From positions 434,001-498,000 of the forward strand of contig CAVSCD010000010.1 of the NCBI GenBank assembly GCA_963726335.1: a stretch of DNA of 64,000 nucleotides, in the 5' to 3' direction. The notes below the pieces were generated by a model. The model had not been told where the DNA came from, made no database searches, and saw nothing but the letters and a program-made list of their open reading frames with translations. The DNA comes from CAVSCD01 sp963726335 (GTDB lineage: Bacteria > Acidobacteriota > Aminicenantia > Aminicenantales > UBA8522). Each line of letters begins with the position of its first letter. The first letter of the stretch is position 1. This document shows, one piece after another, positions 37,378 to 48,239 of the stretch. Both the position numbers and the translations under genes were made by a program.

Positions 37378-39316
37378 ATGGACATCATCCTGGCATCTCA
37401 GTCTCCTCGCCGGAAGGAGCTGCTCCGGCAGATCGTCCCCGAGTTCCGGGTCGTTCCGAGCGGGTTCGATGAGGGTGTCCTCGAGGAACCCGATCCCCTG
37501 CGGTTCGCCATCGCCGCCGCCGAAGCCAAGGCCCGTGACGTCGGCGAGAGATTCCCCTCGGCCCTGGTCATCGCCGCCGACACCGTGGTCAACCTCGGCC
37601 GGGAGATCCTGGGAAAGCCCCGGGATGCCGCCGAAGCCAGGCTCATGCTCGGGAAGCTCTCGGGCAGCCGTCATCGCGTCATCACCGCCGTCATCCTGTT
37701 CAAAAAGGACGAGGACAGGCTGGCGACGGGTTATGCCATCAGCCGCGTCACCTTCAGGGAGCTGACCCCGGGGCAGATCGAATCCTATCTCGCGACCGGC
37801 GAGTACCTGGACAAGGCGGGGAGCTACGCCGTCCAGGAGGTCGGCGACACGTTCGTCGAGAGGCTCGACGGGGACTACGATAACGTCGTCGGGCTCCCGG
37901 TCAGGTGCGTCAGGAAAATGCTCGACGAATTCCTGCCGCCCGAACACTCGGTCACGATCACCGATGTGGCCCTCCCCCACGACTGGGGCGTGGGACGCAT
38001 CGACAGGACGGTCATCTTCGTCCCGGGTGCGGTGCTTGGGGATAAAGTCAGGGTCGCCGTCGCCAAGAAGGAAAGACGCCACCTTTTCGGGAGGATCATC
38101 AGGATCGAAGAGAGATCGCCGGACCGCGCCGCGCCGGAATGCCCGCACTTCGGCGTCTGCGGGGGATGCTCCTTCCAGAACCTCGCCTACGCCAAGCAGA
38201 TCGAGGTCAAGGAGAACTACCTCGTCCGGACGCTCGAAAAGATCGGCGGGGTGAAGCTCGACGGCGTCGAGAGGGAGCCGATCGTTCCCTCGCCGACACC
38301 CTACTACTACCGCAACAAGATGGAATACGCCTACAGCGGGCCCGCGGGCAAGGTCCGGCTTGGGCCTCAGGGAAAGGGCTTCGCCGCTCGACCTTTATAA
38401 GAAAAGCACGGCCATCCTCGAGGTCTGTCCGATATTCAGTTCCTCCGTGAATAAGCTTTTCCCGGTCTTCGCCGGGTTCGCGAGTTCGACAGGCCTGCCG
38501 GCTTTCGACCCCCTGGCCCGGGACGGGTATTTCCGGAACCTCGTCCTCCGGGAAGCCAAGGCCAGCGGCGATATCATGGCCGTCATCGTAACGCGGAGCG
38601 GCGAGCGCCTGGATCTCGACAGCCTCGCGGCGAAGCTCCAGTCCGAGACCTGGAGAGCGGGCTCGAGCGGACATGTCAGGAGCTTCTGGTCGGTGGAGAA
38701 CGATCGCGTCTCGGACGTCGTCGACTACGCCGGCAAGAAACACATTTTCGGCGAGAGGGCGATCGAAGAGAGCCTCGGCGGCCTGAGGCTGAAGATCTAT
38801 CCCGAATCGTTCTTCCAGCCGAACCCGGCGGGAGCGGCGATCCTATATGCCGGCATCGTCGACGAGGCGCGGCGGCTCGGAGCCCGCCGGGCGCTCGGCC
38901 TCTACTGCGGCTCGGGCTCGATCGAGCTCTCGCTAACCCAGGCAGTCGATGAGGTCGTCGGCATCGATTCCGAGCCGGCGAACATCCTGGCCGCTGAAGA
39001 AAACTCCCGCCTGAACGGAATCGCCAACTGCCGGTTCATCAAGGGCCGAGTGGAAGAGGTCCTCCGGGAAGCGGGCTTCGGGGGGTTCGACCTTCTCGTC
39101 ATCGACCCGCCCCGGTCCGGCATCAGCGGAAAGGGGATGAAGCAGATCCTGGGCCTCGACATCTCCAATCTGATCTACGTTTCCTGCAATCCGGGCGCGT
39201 TCTCGCGGGACATCCGTCTGCTCGTCGATCGCGGCTACCGTCTCCGCAAGCTCGGCTGTTTCGATTTCTTCCCGCAGACACCCCACCTCGAATCCCTGGC
39301 CGTCCTTTCCCGGTAG
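37378..39316 (+). CDS. Maf nucleotide pyrophosphatase fused to RlmD/TrmA-type RNA m5U methyltransferase
   Basis: One gene, two enzymes. Residues 1-187 are a Maf/HAM1-fold nucleoside-triphosphate pyrophosphatase: SQSPRRKELL at 7-16, AADTVV at 66-71, DKAGSYAVQ at 145-153. Residues about 190-250 form a TRAM domain, followed by the [4Fe-4S] cysteines C255, C261 and C264 (CPHFGVCGGCSFQ). A single G-run shift near 38360 changes frame. The methyltransferase then continues with the fourth cysteine (LEVCPIFS), LGLYCGSGSIELSL, motif IV DPPRSG and the catalytic SCNP cysteine. Total about 646 aa. The Maf-TRAM-FeS junction lies upstream of the shift in one uninterrupted frame, so the fusion itself is not an artefact of it. 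Confidence 0.85.
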
Positions 39317-39338
39317 CCGCCCGGGCTGGACCACCCGG

Positions 39339-40570
39339 CTACTTGAAGATATTCAAACAGACCGTAATCAGCAGGGCATTGGTGAAGTCGATGAAAAAGG
39401 CGCCGACCATGGGCACGACCAGAAAGGCCCGCGGCGCCCGCCCGTACTTATCGACCAACACCTTCATGTTGGCCATGGCGTTCGCCGTCGTCCCCATCAT
39501 GAAACCGAAGAAGCCTCCCGACATGACCGCCGCCTCATAGTCGCGCCCCATGAACTTGAACACCGGCCGAGGCAGAAAACGGCGATCAGGAGCACCTGAC
39601 CGATCGAAGACGACAAACAGCGGGAGGACGAGCCCCGCCAGCTCCCAGAGCTTCAGCGTCATCAGGGCCATGACAAGGAACAGGGACAGGGCCACGTGAC
39701 CGAGGTCGTCCAGGGTCCGCTGGGAAAGCCCGATCCAGTGAGTCAGGTCGTCCAGGTTCCGGATGATGGCGGCGACGAACATCGCCCCGATATAGGCGGG
39801 AAGGGTGATCCCCAGGGCCGTAAAACCCTTGCTCGGCCAGGAACCGATCCACATGGCGACAAGGAGAGCCACGAGGTTCTTGAGGAGCACATAAGCTTCC
39901 TGGTCCTCGCCGACAGGGGCGGCTTCCTTGGGCTCGGGCATCTTGTCTTCGACAACATTCTCGGCGATGACGACGCGCGCTTCACCTTTATGGTCGCGGG
40001 GCTTGCGGAGCTTGAAGCGTTCGATCAAGAATGTGCCCACCGGTCCCCCCATCAGCCCGCCGCAGATGATCCCGAACATGGCGGCGGCGATGGCGATGGT
40101 GGCCGCCCCCTGGACTCCGGCCTTTTCGAAGAGCGGGGCAAAGGCCAGCCCCGTCGCCGGCCCGCCCGTCAGGGTCACCGAGCCGGCGAGGACCCGAACA
40201 GGGGGTGAAGCCCAAAGGGGAGGGCGATCAGGGCGCCGACGACATTCTGGAAAACGGCCGCCACCGTGGCGATGATGAAGAAGGCCAGGACTTGAGGCCC
40301 GCCGATCTTGAGTAGAGAGAGGCTGGCGCCGAAACCGATGGTGGTGAAAAAGGCAATCATCAACGGGTCGCGCAGGGTGATGTCGAATTTGAACAAGGTC
40401 GCGTCATACTGCCGGGCGACCAGGATGATCAGGGCGACCAGAAGGCCGCCCACGACCGGAGCGGGAATGTTATAGCGCGACAGGGGCCGGATGAGACGGC
40501 AGAGGGCGTAACCGATGAAGAGGACGATCCCGGAAAAAGCCACCGTCTGGATGAGGTCGAGGCTCAGCAT
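39339..40570 (-). CDS. gltS: Sodium/glutamate symporter GltS, frameshifted
   Basis: A Na+:glutamate symporter of the ESS family, about 410 aa. The first part (MLSLDLIQTVAFSGIVLFIG; NIPAPVVGGLL; FTTIGFGASLSLLK) stops in a shift near 40195. The second begins with the pore-loop motif LTGGPATGLAFAPLFE. Near the end a pair of compensating shifts (about 39600 and 39565) garbles roughly 15 residues of one helix before FKFMGRDYEAAVMSGGFFGF, the second conserved repeat. All diagnostic motifs remain. Inserted charged residues near 190-215 form a cytoplasmic loop. Confidence 0.82.
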
Positions 40571-40603
40571 GTTCGCCCTCCTGGGAGATCAGGTTCTCGT
40601 GTT

Positions 40604-41975
40604 TTACGCCTGCGCTTTCTTCAGCCGGGTTTTCCAGAAGAAATAAACGGGGATGCCGATGGCGATGACGCCCAGCCCGGCAAAGGAGTTCCAGAAGGTC
40701 CGGATGAGCGAGTTGGCGGTGAGGAAGACGGCGGACAGGATGAACAGGATCGGCGTCACCGGGTAGCCCCAAGTTTTGTAGGGCCTCGGCAGCTCGGGTC
40801 GCTTTTTCCGGAGGATGATGACTCCGGCCACGGTCAGGCCCATGAAGATCCAGTAGCCGAAGATGACGTAGGTGAAGAGCTGCTCGAAGGTGCCGCTCAG
40901 GCTCAGGAGGACACCCCAGAAAGCGAGGACGAGGATGGCGACATGGGGCGTGAGATACTTGGGGTGGATCTTGGCCACCGACTTGAAGAACAGGCCGTCT
41001 TTGGCCATGGCGTAGAAGGCCCGCGGCGAGGTCATCAGGTGGCCGTTGCAGGTTCCGGTGATCGAAGACAAGATGATCAGGGCGATGATCGAGGCGCCCA
41101 CCGGCCCGATGGCGGCCTCCATGACGTCCGCGGCGATCCGGGTCGACTGCGCCATCTCGGCAGCGGGGAACACGTAAAGGTAGGCCAGGTTGGCCAGGAT
41201 GTAGAGGAAGATGACCGCGGCGCTGCCGATGAACAGCCCCAGCGGCAGGTTCTTCGCCGGGTTTTTCGTCTCGCCGGCGCTGTAGGTACTGGTCTCCCAG
41301 CCTTTGTAAGCCCAGAGGGCCGCGACCAGAGCGACGCCGAAACTCCCGAGCACTCCTCCGCCGGATGGGGTCCCTGAAGAAGACGAAAGGAAATTGCCGG
41401 TGCTGCCCTTGGCGAAGATGAAGACCACGACGCACATGCCGATCAGGGCGATGAACTTGAGGCTGGTCAGAAAATTCATTACCAGGGCGCCCTTTTTCAC
41501 CCCCATGTAGTTCACCACCGCCAGGATCAGGATCAGGGAGGCGGCGACGACTTTTCCCTGGAGGCCGGAAAGCTTGACAAAATACGGGAGGTACTTGGTG
41601 GAGAATCCGACCGCCAAGGTGGCCAGGGTCCCCGCTTCGACGACGAGGAACAGGGTCCAGCCGAAGAGGAAGGCGATCAAGGTGCCGTAGGCTTCCCGGA
41701 GGTAGATGTAGATCCCTCCGGCCTCGGGAAAAGAGGCGCCGAGCTCGGCCAGGGACAGGGCCCCGAAAAAGCTCAGGATCCCGCCGATCAGCCAGACGGC
41801 CATGATGAGCTCCGGGTGCCTTGACGTCCTGGGCCACCTTGGGGGGGTTGATAAAGATCCCCGAGCCGATCATCGTGCCGATGACGATGGCCACGATGCT
41901 GAAGAGGCCGAGCACCCGAGGCAGCTCGGGCGTCGCGGATTTCGTTTCATTGGGCAAGGGCGCGTTCTTGTTCAT
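40604..41975 (-). CDS. APC-family amino acid permease, frameshifted
   Basis: A 12-helix amino acid/polyamine/organocation transporter of about 457 aa. The first helix has the substrate motif IGTMIGSGIFINPP. A one-base excess in a CCC run near 41815 separates it from the rest (MAVWLIGGILSFFGALSLAE, EAGGIYIYLREAYG). AYKGWETSTYSAGETKNPAKNLP in helices 6-7 is characteristic of the LAT/serine-threonine exchanger-like branch. Start at 41975 or the ATG two codons earlier: both lie just after a TGATTATAA sequence (extended -10), so the mRNA may be leaderless. It lies upstream of gltS on the same strand, 33 bp apart. Confidence 0.85.
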
Positions 41976-42027
41976 GCGCATATTTATAATCAAAACAGAA
42001 AAGAAAATAAATCAGATTTTTTCGCGT

Positions 42028-44067
42028 TCACCGGCTTTCGGGGCGGATGACGGCATTGTATCCGCCGCCAGGGGCCATCGCCGCCGACAGCCTGTCTTTC
42101 GCCGTCACGACCCGCTTTTCCTTTATCAGCCGGTCGGGAAATTCGGCCGCTTCGTAAGCATCCTTCCAGATCTCGGCCTGGAAATGCCCCTCCCCCAGAA
42201 AATCGAGCGGGTATATCGAGCGTCCGCGGCTGCCAGTCGGTCATCGCGCCCACAAACCACACGTCGCCTCTCCGCCGGGCCATTGCGATGAAATCGCCCA
42301 CCTCGCCCATGATGACCCGGGTGTCATCCCAGGTCGCCGGCACGGCCTTCAGAAAATCGAGCCCGGCCGGGCTGCTCCGGTAGCAGTAGGGCGAATCGGC
42401 CATCACCTGGAGCGCGCTCTCGTAGACCACGAACTGGGCTAATTGGAAGCAGCGCGTCCCCATGACAAACGGACCGGGAGCGTCGGCGCCCAGGGCCCGG
42501 AATGCGTCCTTCGTCTTCTGCCTGAACCCGCCCGGCGTGACGTCCATGCCGCCCGCCAGCATCCGGGTGAACGGCAGCGTCAGGCAGTGGTCGGGCGTGA
42601 TGCGAGCGCTCCATTTGTTGTATTCGTGCCCCATCGCGCCCTCGCGCGTCAGGAGGTTCGGGAAGGTGCGGCTCAGACCGGTAGGTTTATAGGCGCCGTG
42701 GAAATCGACCGTGAGATGGTGCTCGGCGGCCTTACGGACCGCGCGCTCGTAAAAATTCACCATCTCCTGGTCGTCGCGCTGCATGAAGTCGATCTTGACC
42801 CCCGCCACCCCCCATTTCTCATAGAGCGGGAACGCCTCGTCCATCTGCCGGGCCGCCGCCTCCCAGTCCAGCCAGACGAGGATCTTCACGCCGCGCTCCC
42901 CGGCGTAGCGGACAAGCTCGGGAATATCAACCTCGGGGATGGACTTCGTGATATCGGTCGTCGGGTCGCCGACGGTCGTCCCTTCCTTGAAGGGCTTGCC
43001 GTACCAGAGCCAGTCGACAAGCTGATACTCCCAGCCCATCTCGGCGGCGAAATCGATAAAATATTTCATCGTCGCCATATTCATGCCGACCGTGAAATCC
43101 GCATCCGGGAGGTAATCGCCGCACCACCAGCGGTCCCAGGCCGCCCGCCCCGGCTTGATCCAGGAGGTATCGGCGATGGCGCACGGCGTGCTCAGGTTGT
43201 CGATGAGATCGGACTCGATGAGGTCGCCCGGCCGCTCGCCCAGCAAGACGACGCGCCAGGGTGACCGGCGGGGCGCCCGGGAGCGGACGGCGACTCCAGG
43301 CTCATTCGGCCGGGGCGAGAGGGCGGTGACGAGGGAATTGATCCGGGAGCGGTCCCGCGAAAGATACATGCCCGCCCAGTCCAGGAGGTCGGCCTCGGTA
43401 ACGGCCGCCCAAAAATCGCCGGCTGATTTGACGAGCATCGGAAGGCCATAAGGTTTATCGGGACTGAGATCGTTGATCGCCGTCTCGACGAACTCCGATT
43501 CCTGATGCGAGACAAAACCGCCGTAATCGGCCGCCCACACCAGGGGAATGCCGGCGAAAGCGAATTCCGATTCTTCAGCCGCCAGCCGGAAATCGGAAAA
43601 ACCGGTCTGCTCGGGAAATATATACCGGAAGGCGGCGCCGTCATCGTAGGCGCGGAAAAGCAGTGTGATTTTCCGGTGGGGTGCGCCGGTCTCCTCCAGG
43701 TCGAGCTGAAGCTCGTTCGCCGCGTCCAAGACGCTCGTGCGCTTTCCCCAGAATCTTTGCCAGGTCTCGCGGATGGCTTGGTGCTTGCTGTCTTGACCGC
43801 GAGGTCCTTGCCGAGCGGCGGCATATCCATGAATTTGAGTTCGAACGTCGAGTCGACCAGGACCGGATCGCCGTTATACGTGACCGACCAATACAATCTT
43901 TGTTCCCCAGGATGTTTCGATTGGAGGTCCTTTATTTCAACCGCGATTTTGACTTTTCCGGCGGGAGAGGCGACGCTGACAGGTTTGCCGCCCGCCGGTT
44001 GCGGCAGGACGACAGCAGAGAGGAGGATCGCCGCCACAAACATCCCTGGTGCGCTGAAATGGCCCAT
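42028..44067 (-). CDS. Secreted GH97 glycosidase, probably retaining alpha-galactosidase type; frameshifted
   Basis: About 680 aa with signal peptide (MGHFSAPGMFVAAILL, AGGTGATT-type ribosome site upstream). The N-terminal GH97 beta domain is interrupted by a shift near 43770, and the barrel follows (YQLVDWLWYG, VKILVWLDWE, GVAGVKIDFMQRDD). VDFHGAYKPTGLSRTFPNLL has glycine where inverting GH97 enzymes have the catalytic glutamate, and KIDF offers the aspartate nucleophile. Both match the retaining, alpha-galactosidase-like subgroup. A second shift near 42215 precedes the C-terminal domain (GEGHFQAEIWKDAYEA), ending at TGA 42030-42028. Confidence 0.85.
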
Positions 44068-44278
44068 GAATCACCTCGCATTTTTCCGAGAATTGCGCCT
44101 CAAGCCTGAGCATCGTGGGCAAGCCTGCCGCGCAAACACATAAAAACCGTTCCGAGGAATCATATTATGAGCTGGCCTGGCAATTCAACGAACATCCTCG
44201 GAGGAAGGCGGAAACAGTTATTTTATAAAAATCTGAAATACTCGAGAACGGGTGGCAAAGCGCCAGTCCCCGCCCGCC

Positions 44279-44308
44279 TTGACTCGGGGCGCACTTTGGG
44301 GATATGAA
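44279..44308 (+). promoter_or_regulatory. Possible promoter of the second URO-D-like gene
   Basis: TTGACT at 44279-44284, 18 bp, TATGAA at 44303-44308, about 29 bases before the start codon. The -10 match is moderate. Confidence 0.35.
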
Positions 44309-44336
44309 CTCCTCTCCGAAGATCGCGAGGTGAAAC

Positions 44337-45359
44337 ATGAACGGCCGCGAGCGTATCCTATCGCTGATCGAGGGCGGCTCGTCGGACTGCCTGCCGCAGA
44401 TGCCCATCACCATGATGTTTGCCGCCGACCAGGCCGGCGTGAGCTACCGCAAGTACGTCACCGACCACAGGGAGCTCGTCCGGGCTCAGCTCCTCACGGC
44501 CAGAAAATTCGATATCGACTACGTCTCCTGCATCTCCGACCCGGCGCGCGAGGCCGCCGACTGCGGCGCGGCCGTCCAATTCTTTGACGACCAGCCGCCG
44601 GCCATCGTCGAATCGCGGGCGCTTCTCGCCGACAAGTCAACCCTCGCCGGGCTTGCGGTCCCCGACCCCCTGGGCGGCGGCCGAATGACCGACAGGGTGA
44701 ATGCGGCGGCCCTTTTCAGGAGGGAAGTCGGCGGCGAAAAGCTCATCGAAGGCTGGGTCGAGGGACCTTGCGCCGAGGGAGCCGACCTCCGGGGGATCAA
44801 CACCCTGATGATGGATTTCATGGACGATCCCGCATTCGTGCGGGACATGTTCGATTTTGTCCTCGAGATGGAGATCCGGTTCGCGCGGGCCCAGGTCGAG
44901 GCCGGCGTGGACATCGTGGGCATCGGCGACGCCGCGTCATCGCTCGTCGGCCCGCAAATCTACGAAGAGTTTGTTTTCCCATTCCAGAAGAAGCTCGTCG
45001 ACTCCGTCCACGGCCTGGGCAGCCGTGTGCGCCTGCATATCTGCGGCAACACAACGGCCATCCTGCCCTGGCTCGGCCGCCTGGGCTGCGAGGTCGTCGA
45101 CCTCGACTGGATGGTGTCCCTCGAGCGGGCCCGCGCCGCGACGGGTCCAGCCCAGGTCCTGGCCGGGAACATTGATCCCGTGGCCGTCATGCGCCGCGGG
45201 ACCCCGGAGCTCGTGACCGCGGCCATCGGCGAATGTCACCGCCAGGCCGGTCCGCGTTACATCGTGGCGGCCGGCTGCGAGGTGCCCCGGGGGACGCCCG
45301 AGGCCAACCTGTTCGCCCTCCGGGACTTCGCCCGCTCGCACGCTCCCGGCCGCTTTTAG
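44337..45359 (+). CDS. URO-D superfamily methyltransferase-like protein (MtaA/CmuA type)
   Basis: A 340-aa TIM barrel. It has the zinc-site pattern of cobalamin/coenzyme M-type methyltransferases: H-x-C in RLHICGNTT near residue 226 and a late cysteine in AAGCEVPRGTPEANL near 318. NGRERILSLIEG opens the protein in the usual way. Typical partners (corrinoid protein, RamA-like activase) are not in the window, so methyl transfer from a methylcorrinoid is an inference. GAGG precedes the ATG at 44337. Only distantly similar to the relative at 6664, which lacks the cysteine. Confidence 0.82.
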   Translation: MNGRERILSLIEGGSSDCLPQMPITMMFAADQAGVSYRKYVTDHRELVRAQLLTARKFDIDYVSCISDPAREAADCGAAVQFFDDQPPAIVESRALLADKSTLAGLAVPDPLGGGRMTDRVNAAALFRREVGGEKLIEGWVEGPCAEGADLRGINTLMMDFMDDPAFVRDMFDFVLEMEIRFARAQVEAGVDIVGIGDAASSLVGPQIYEEFVFPFQKKLVDSVHGLGSRVRLHICGNTTAILPWLGRLGCEVVDLDWMVSLERARAATGPAQVLAGNIDPVAVMRRGTPELVTAAIGECHRQAGPRYIVAAGCEVPRGTPEANLFALRDFARSHAPGRF

Positions 45360-45581
45360 CCGGGCCGCCGCCATCGCCTCGGCCTATCGCTGATCCGGCC
45401 TGCCTTTCGCGGAGGGCGAAGCCAAGGTCTCTCGGCCGGATGGCTATGCGCCCCGAAGACCCTCGCAACGGAGGGGGACCCGCGGGCTCCCCGCCGACGG
45501 AGGAACCGACGGGACTGGTTCCCGGGGGCCGGGGGGATAGGGGGGCATAGCCTTCCGGCCCTAAGATAGGTGATAGCGTTA

Positions 45582-45610
45582 TTTACATTCGCGCCAAACT
45601 CCTCTAAAAT
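45582..45610 (+). promoter_or_regulatory. Predicted sigma-70 promoter of the ABC export operon
   Basis: TTTACA at 45582-45587, 17 bp, TAAAAT at 45605-45610. The leader of about 22 bases carries GGAGG before the ATG at 45639. Confidence 0.6.
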
Positions 45611-45638
45611 TCCCGTTTAATCAAGCTTGGAGGCTCGC

Positions 45639-46361
45639 ATGGAGAATGTCCTCGTTGTCGAAGGCTTGCGTAAGTTTTACGGCGGACTGGAAGCACTCAA
45701 GGGAATCAGCTTTGAAGTCGGCCGTGGGGAGATCTTCGCCCTGATCGGGCCGAACGGAGCGGGCAAGACGACGGCCCTGAGGGTCGTCGCCACGCTGCTA
45801 TCTCCCTCGGGCGGGAAGGTCAGCTTCCTCGGCCATGACCTGAAGAAAGAGCCGGAAAAATTCCGGGAGAGGATCAGCTATCTCCCCGAGGAGGCCGGCG
45901 CCTACAAAAACCTGAAAGGGATCGACTACCTGAGGTTCATGGCCAGATTTTACGCGCAATCGGAGAAAGAAACCGAGGAGTTCATCGCCCGGGCGAGAGA
46001 GATCGCCGGCCTGGGCTCCCGCCTCAACGAGAAGTCGGGCACGTACTCCAAGGGCATGACGAGAAAGCTCCTTCTGGGCCGGGCGCTCATGACCAAGCCC
46101 GAGCTCGCCATCCTGGATGAGCCGACCTCGGGGCTGGACGTCATCAACGCCCTCGACGTCCGCGAGATCGTCAAGCGTTTCGCCAAGGAGGGGATCTCGG
46201 TGCTTCTCTCTTCGCACAACATGCTCGAGATCGAGTTTCTGTCCGACCGTGTCGGCCTGATCGATAAAGGCAAGATCCTGGACACGGGAACGCCGGAAGC
46301 CCTCAAGGACAAGTATCACGCCAAGAACCTCGAAGAAGTCTTCAGGAGCGCGCTCCAATGA
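45639..46361 (+). CDS. ABC transporter ATP-binding protein (NatA-like)
   Basis: A 240-aa ATPase driving the membrane partner encoded next. Walker A GPNGAGKTT at 37-45, Walker B LAILDEPTSGLD near 150-161, and the switch histidine in LLSSHNML. The signature loop reads YSKGMTRK instead of the usual LSGGQ, which is common in NatA/exporter-type ATPases. GGAGG precedes the ATG. The stop overlaps the permease start by 4 bp (ATGA). Confidence 0.92.
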   Translation: MENVLVVEGLRKFYGGLEALKGISFEVGRGEIFALIGPNGAGKTTALRVVATLLSPSGGKVSFLGHDLKKEPEKFRERISYLPEEAGAYKNLKGIDYLRFMARFYAQSEKETEEFIARAREIAGLGSRLNEKSGTYSKGMTRKLLLGRALMTKPELAILDEPTSGLDVINALDVREIVKRFAKEGISVLLSSHNMLEIEFLSDRVGLIDKGKILDTGTPEALKDKYHAKNLEEVFRSALQ

Positions 46362-47647
46362 AAAAATTCCTCAACCTCCTCCAGAAGGAAATCCGCGAGC
46401 TCATCACCATCCAGCTCTTCATCTCGCTCCTGTTCACCATCTTTCTTTTTTATTTCATCGGGCAGATGCTCAGGACCGAGGTCAAGAAGGCCATGAGGGT
46501 GCAGGAGATCGCCGTCCTCAACCTGGACGATTCGGCGTTCTCCCAGGACCTGATCGGCGCCCTGAAGAGCGCGAACTTCGAACCGAAGCCCGTGCCGGAG
46601 CGCGACAAGGACAAAGCCATCCAGTGGACCAAGGGGACCGACATCAACCTGCTGCTGGTCATCCCGGAGGGGTTCGGCCCGTCGGTCGAGAAGTTCGAGA
46701 GCAAGGAGATCGAGACCTACAGCTTCCTGAGGACGTTTTCCATCGTCGGCAGCCGGAGCTCGGTCATCATCAACGCCGTCATCCGGGCGATGAACCAGTT
46801 CCTGTCGAACGATTACCTGAAGAAGAAGATCCCGGATATCAGTCCGGAGCAGCTGAAAAACCCCATCAAGAGCAAGGATTTCGTCATCGTCAAGGACCGG
46901 ATGGCCGAGGGGGCGGCGGAAAAGATCGCCGGGTTCGTCTCCTCGCAGTCGATCTTTGTGCCGATCATCCTGATGATGATCATCATCTACGCCTCCCAGA
47001 TGGTCATCTCGGCCATCGCCATGGAGAAGCAGAATAAGACCTTGGAAACGCTGCTCACGGTGCCCATCAGCCGGACCGCGATCGTCACCGCCAAGATGGT
47101 CGCCTCGGCCGTGGTCGGGCTGATCTCGGCCGTCATCTATATGATCGGCTACAGGAACTCGATGGGCAGCTTCATGGGGGACGTGTCCCAGGCGGTGAGC
47201 TCCGGGATGGGCGATGCCGTCCAGAAGCTCGGACTGGCCATGACCACCAAGGGCTACATCATCCTGGGGATCTCCCTCTTTTTCGCCATCCTCGTCGCCC
47301 TCGCCCTGGCGACCATTCTGGGGGTCCTGGCCGAGGATTTCCGGGCCGCCCAGAGCCTGATCATGCCGCTCATCTTTCTCGTGATGATCCCGTATTTCCT
47401 GTCCTTCTTCTCCGACCCCAAGAACCTTTCGCTGCCGATGAAAGTCTTGCTCTACGCCATCCCCTTTTCCCATCCCTTCCTGACGACGCAGAACCTGCTG
47501 CTCGAGAACTACCGGGCCGTGGCGCTCGGCATCCTGTACATGTTCGCTTTCTTCATCGTCCTGATCATCATCGCGGCCAGGATCTTCTCCACGGACAGGG
47601 TCCTGACCATGAAGCTGAGGTTCGGCAAGAAGAAGCTGGTTATCTAA
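46358..47647 (+). CDS. ABC-2 type permease (NatB-like)
   Basis: A 429-aa membrane protein of the ABC-2 exporter class. One helix lies near residues 18-38, then a large extracytoplasmic domain (about 40-200), and five or six helices in the C-terminal half with the conserved AMEKQNKTLETLLTVPISR motif near 223-241. This matches NatB, the Na+ exporter subunit, but related permeases export drugs or other compounds. Translationally coupled to the ATPase. Confidence 0.9.
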   Translation: MKKFLNLLQKEIRELITIQLFISLLFTIFLFYFIGQMLRTEVKKAMRVQEIAVLNLDDSAFSQDLIGALKSANFEPKPVPERDKDKAIQWTKGTDINLLLVIPEGFGPSVEKFESKEIETYSFLRTFSIVGSRSSVIINAVIRAMNQFLSNDYLKKKIPDISPEQLKNPIKSKDFVIVKDRMAEGAAEKIAGFVSSQSIFVPIILMMIIIYASQMVISAIAMEKQNKTLETLLTVPISRTAIVTAKMVASAVVGLISAVIYMIGYRNSMGSFMGDVSQAVSSGMGDAVQKLGLAMTTKGYIILGISLFFAILVALALATILGVLAEDFRAAQSLIMPLIFLVMIPYFLSFFSDPKNLSLPMKVLLYAIPFSHPFLTTQNLLLENYRAVALGILYMFAFFIVLIIIAARIFSTDRVLTMKLRFGKKKLVI

Positions 47648-47657
47648 AGCCAGTGCG

Positions 47658-48239
47658 TTAGAAAACGCGGACCGAAACGCCGGCCTGAACGGTCAGCCCG
47701 CCCAGGTTGATTTCGTCCGCCAGGAGGGGGTTTTTCCCGGCGTTGATGGTTTCATACCGGAGGGTCAGGCGGGCGGCGACCCCGGGCAAGACTCGGAATT
47801 CGAAGCCGCCATAAATAAAAGGCTTGGTCGTGTTTCCCTTATGACTTATGGACATGGTCTGCCATGTCTCTTCATACGAATGGACGCTCAACCCGGCGCC
47901 ACCCAGGAGCGATACACCGTTAATAGGAAACAGGAGAAATGCGGACACCGGGAAAGAGACCATCCGGAACCGGACGGGATAGCTGTCCTGTCCCTGGTCG
48001 ATATTCAGCGCTTCTCCGCTGTCGTTGATATAGCTGACCCCGGCGGCCAGCCCGAGATTCTTGGATAATCCGACCCGGACCTCGAAGTCGATGGGAAAGC
48101 TCGAGCCGTAGATATCCCGATAAGTCTGCTGCTGGGGGAAAAAGCCCCCCGCGGCAAGGCCCAGCGAAAGCGATTGCCCAGGAGCGTTGACACACAGGCC
48201 GAGCAGGAGCGCGCCGATGAGGGTCCCCGCCCGTTTCAA
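47658..48239 (-). CDS. Outer-membrane beta-barrel protein
   Basis: A 193-aa exported protein: signal peptide 1-21, then alternating amphipathic strands (LSLGLAAGGFFP, FEVRVGLSKNLGLAAGVSYI, GVAARLTLRYETI) and a C-terminal phenylalanine (VSVRVF), the usual recognition end for the BAM complex. Size fits an eight-stranded OmpX/OmpW-like barrel. It supports a Gram-negative envelope. It overlaps the preceding M28 peptidase gene by 4 bp, so both are in one operon. Ligand unknown. Confidence 0.75.
   Translation of the reverse strand: MKRAGTLIGALLLGLCVNAPGQSLSLGLAAGGFFPQQQTYRDIYGSSFPIDFEVRVGLSKNLGLAAGVSYINDSGEALNIDQGQDSYPVRFRMVSFPVSAFLLFPINGVSLLGGAGLSVHSYEETWQTMSISHKGNTTKPFIYGGFEFRVLPGVAARLTLRYETINAGKNPLLADEINLGGLTVQAGVSVRVF

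Noticed and set aside
45440..45550. G-rich stretch as a G-quadruplex or regulatory element
   Set aside because: Long G runs occur (three runs of 5-6 near 45526-45547), but a fourth suitably spaced run is lacking and nothing links it to the downstream promoter.
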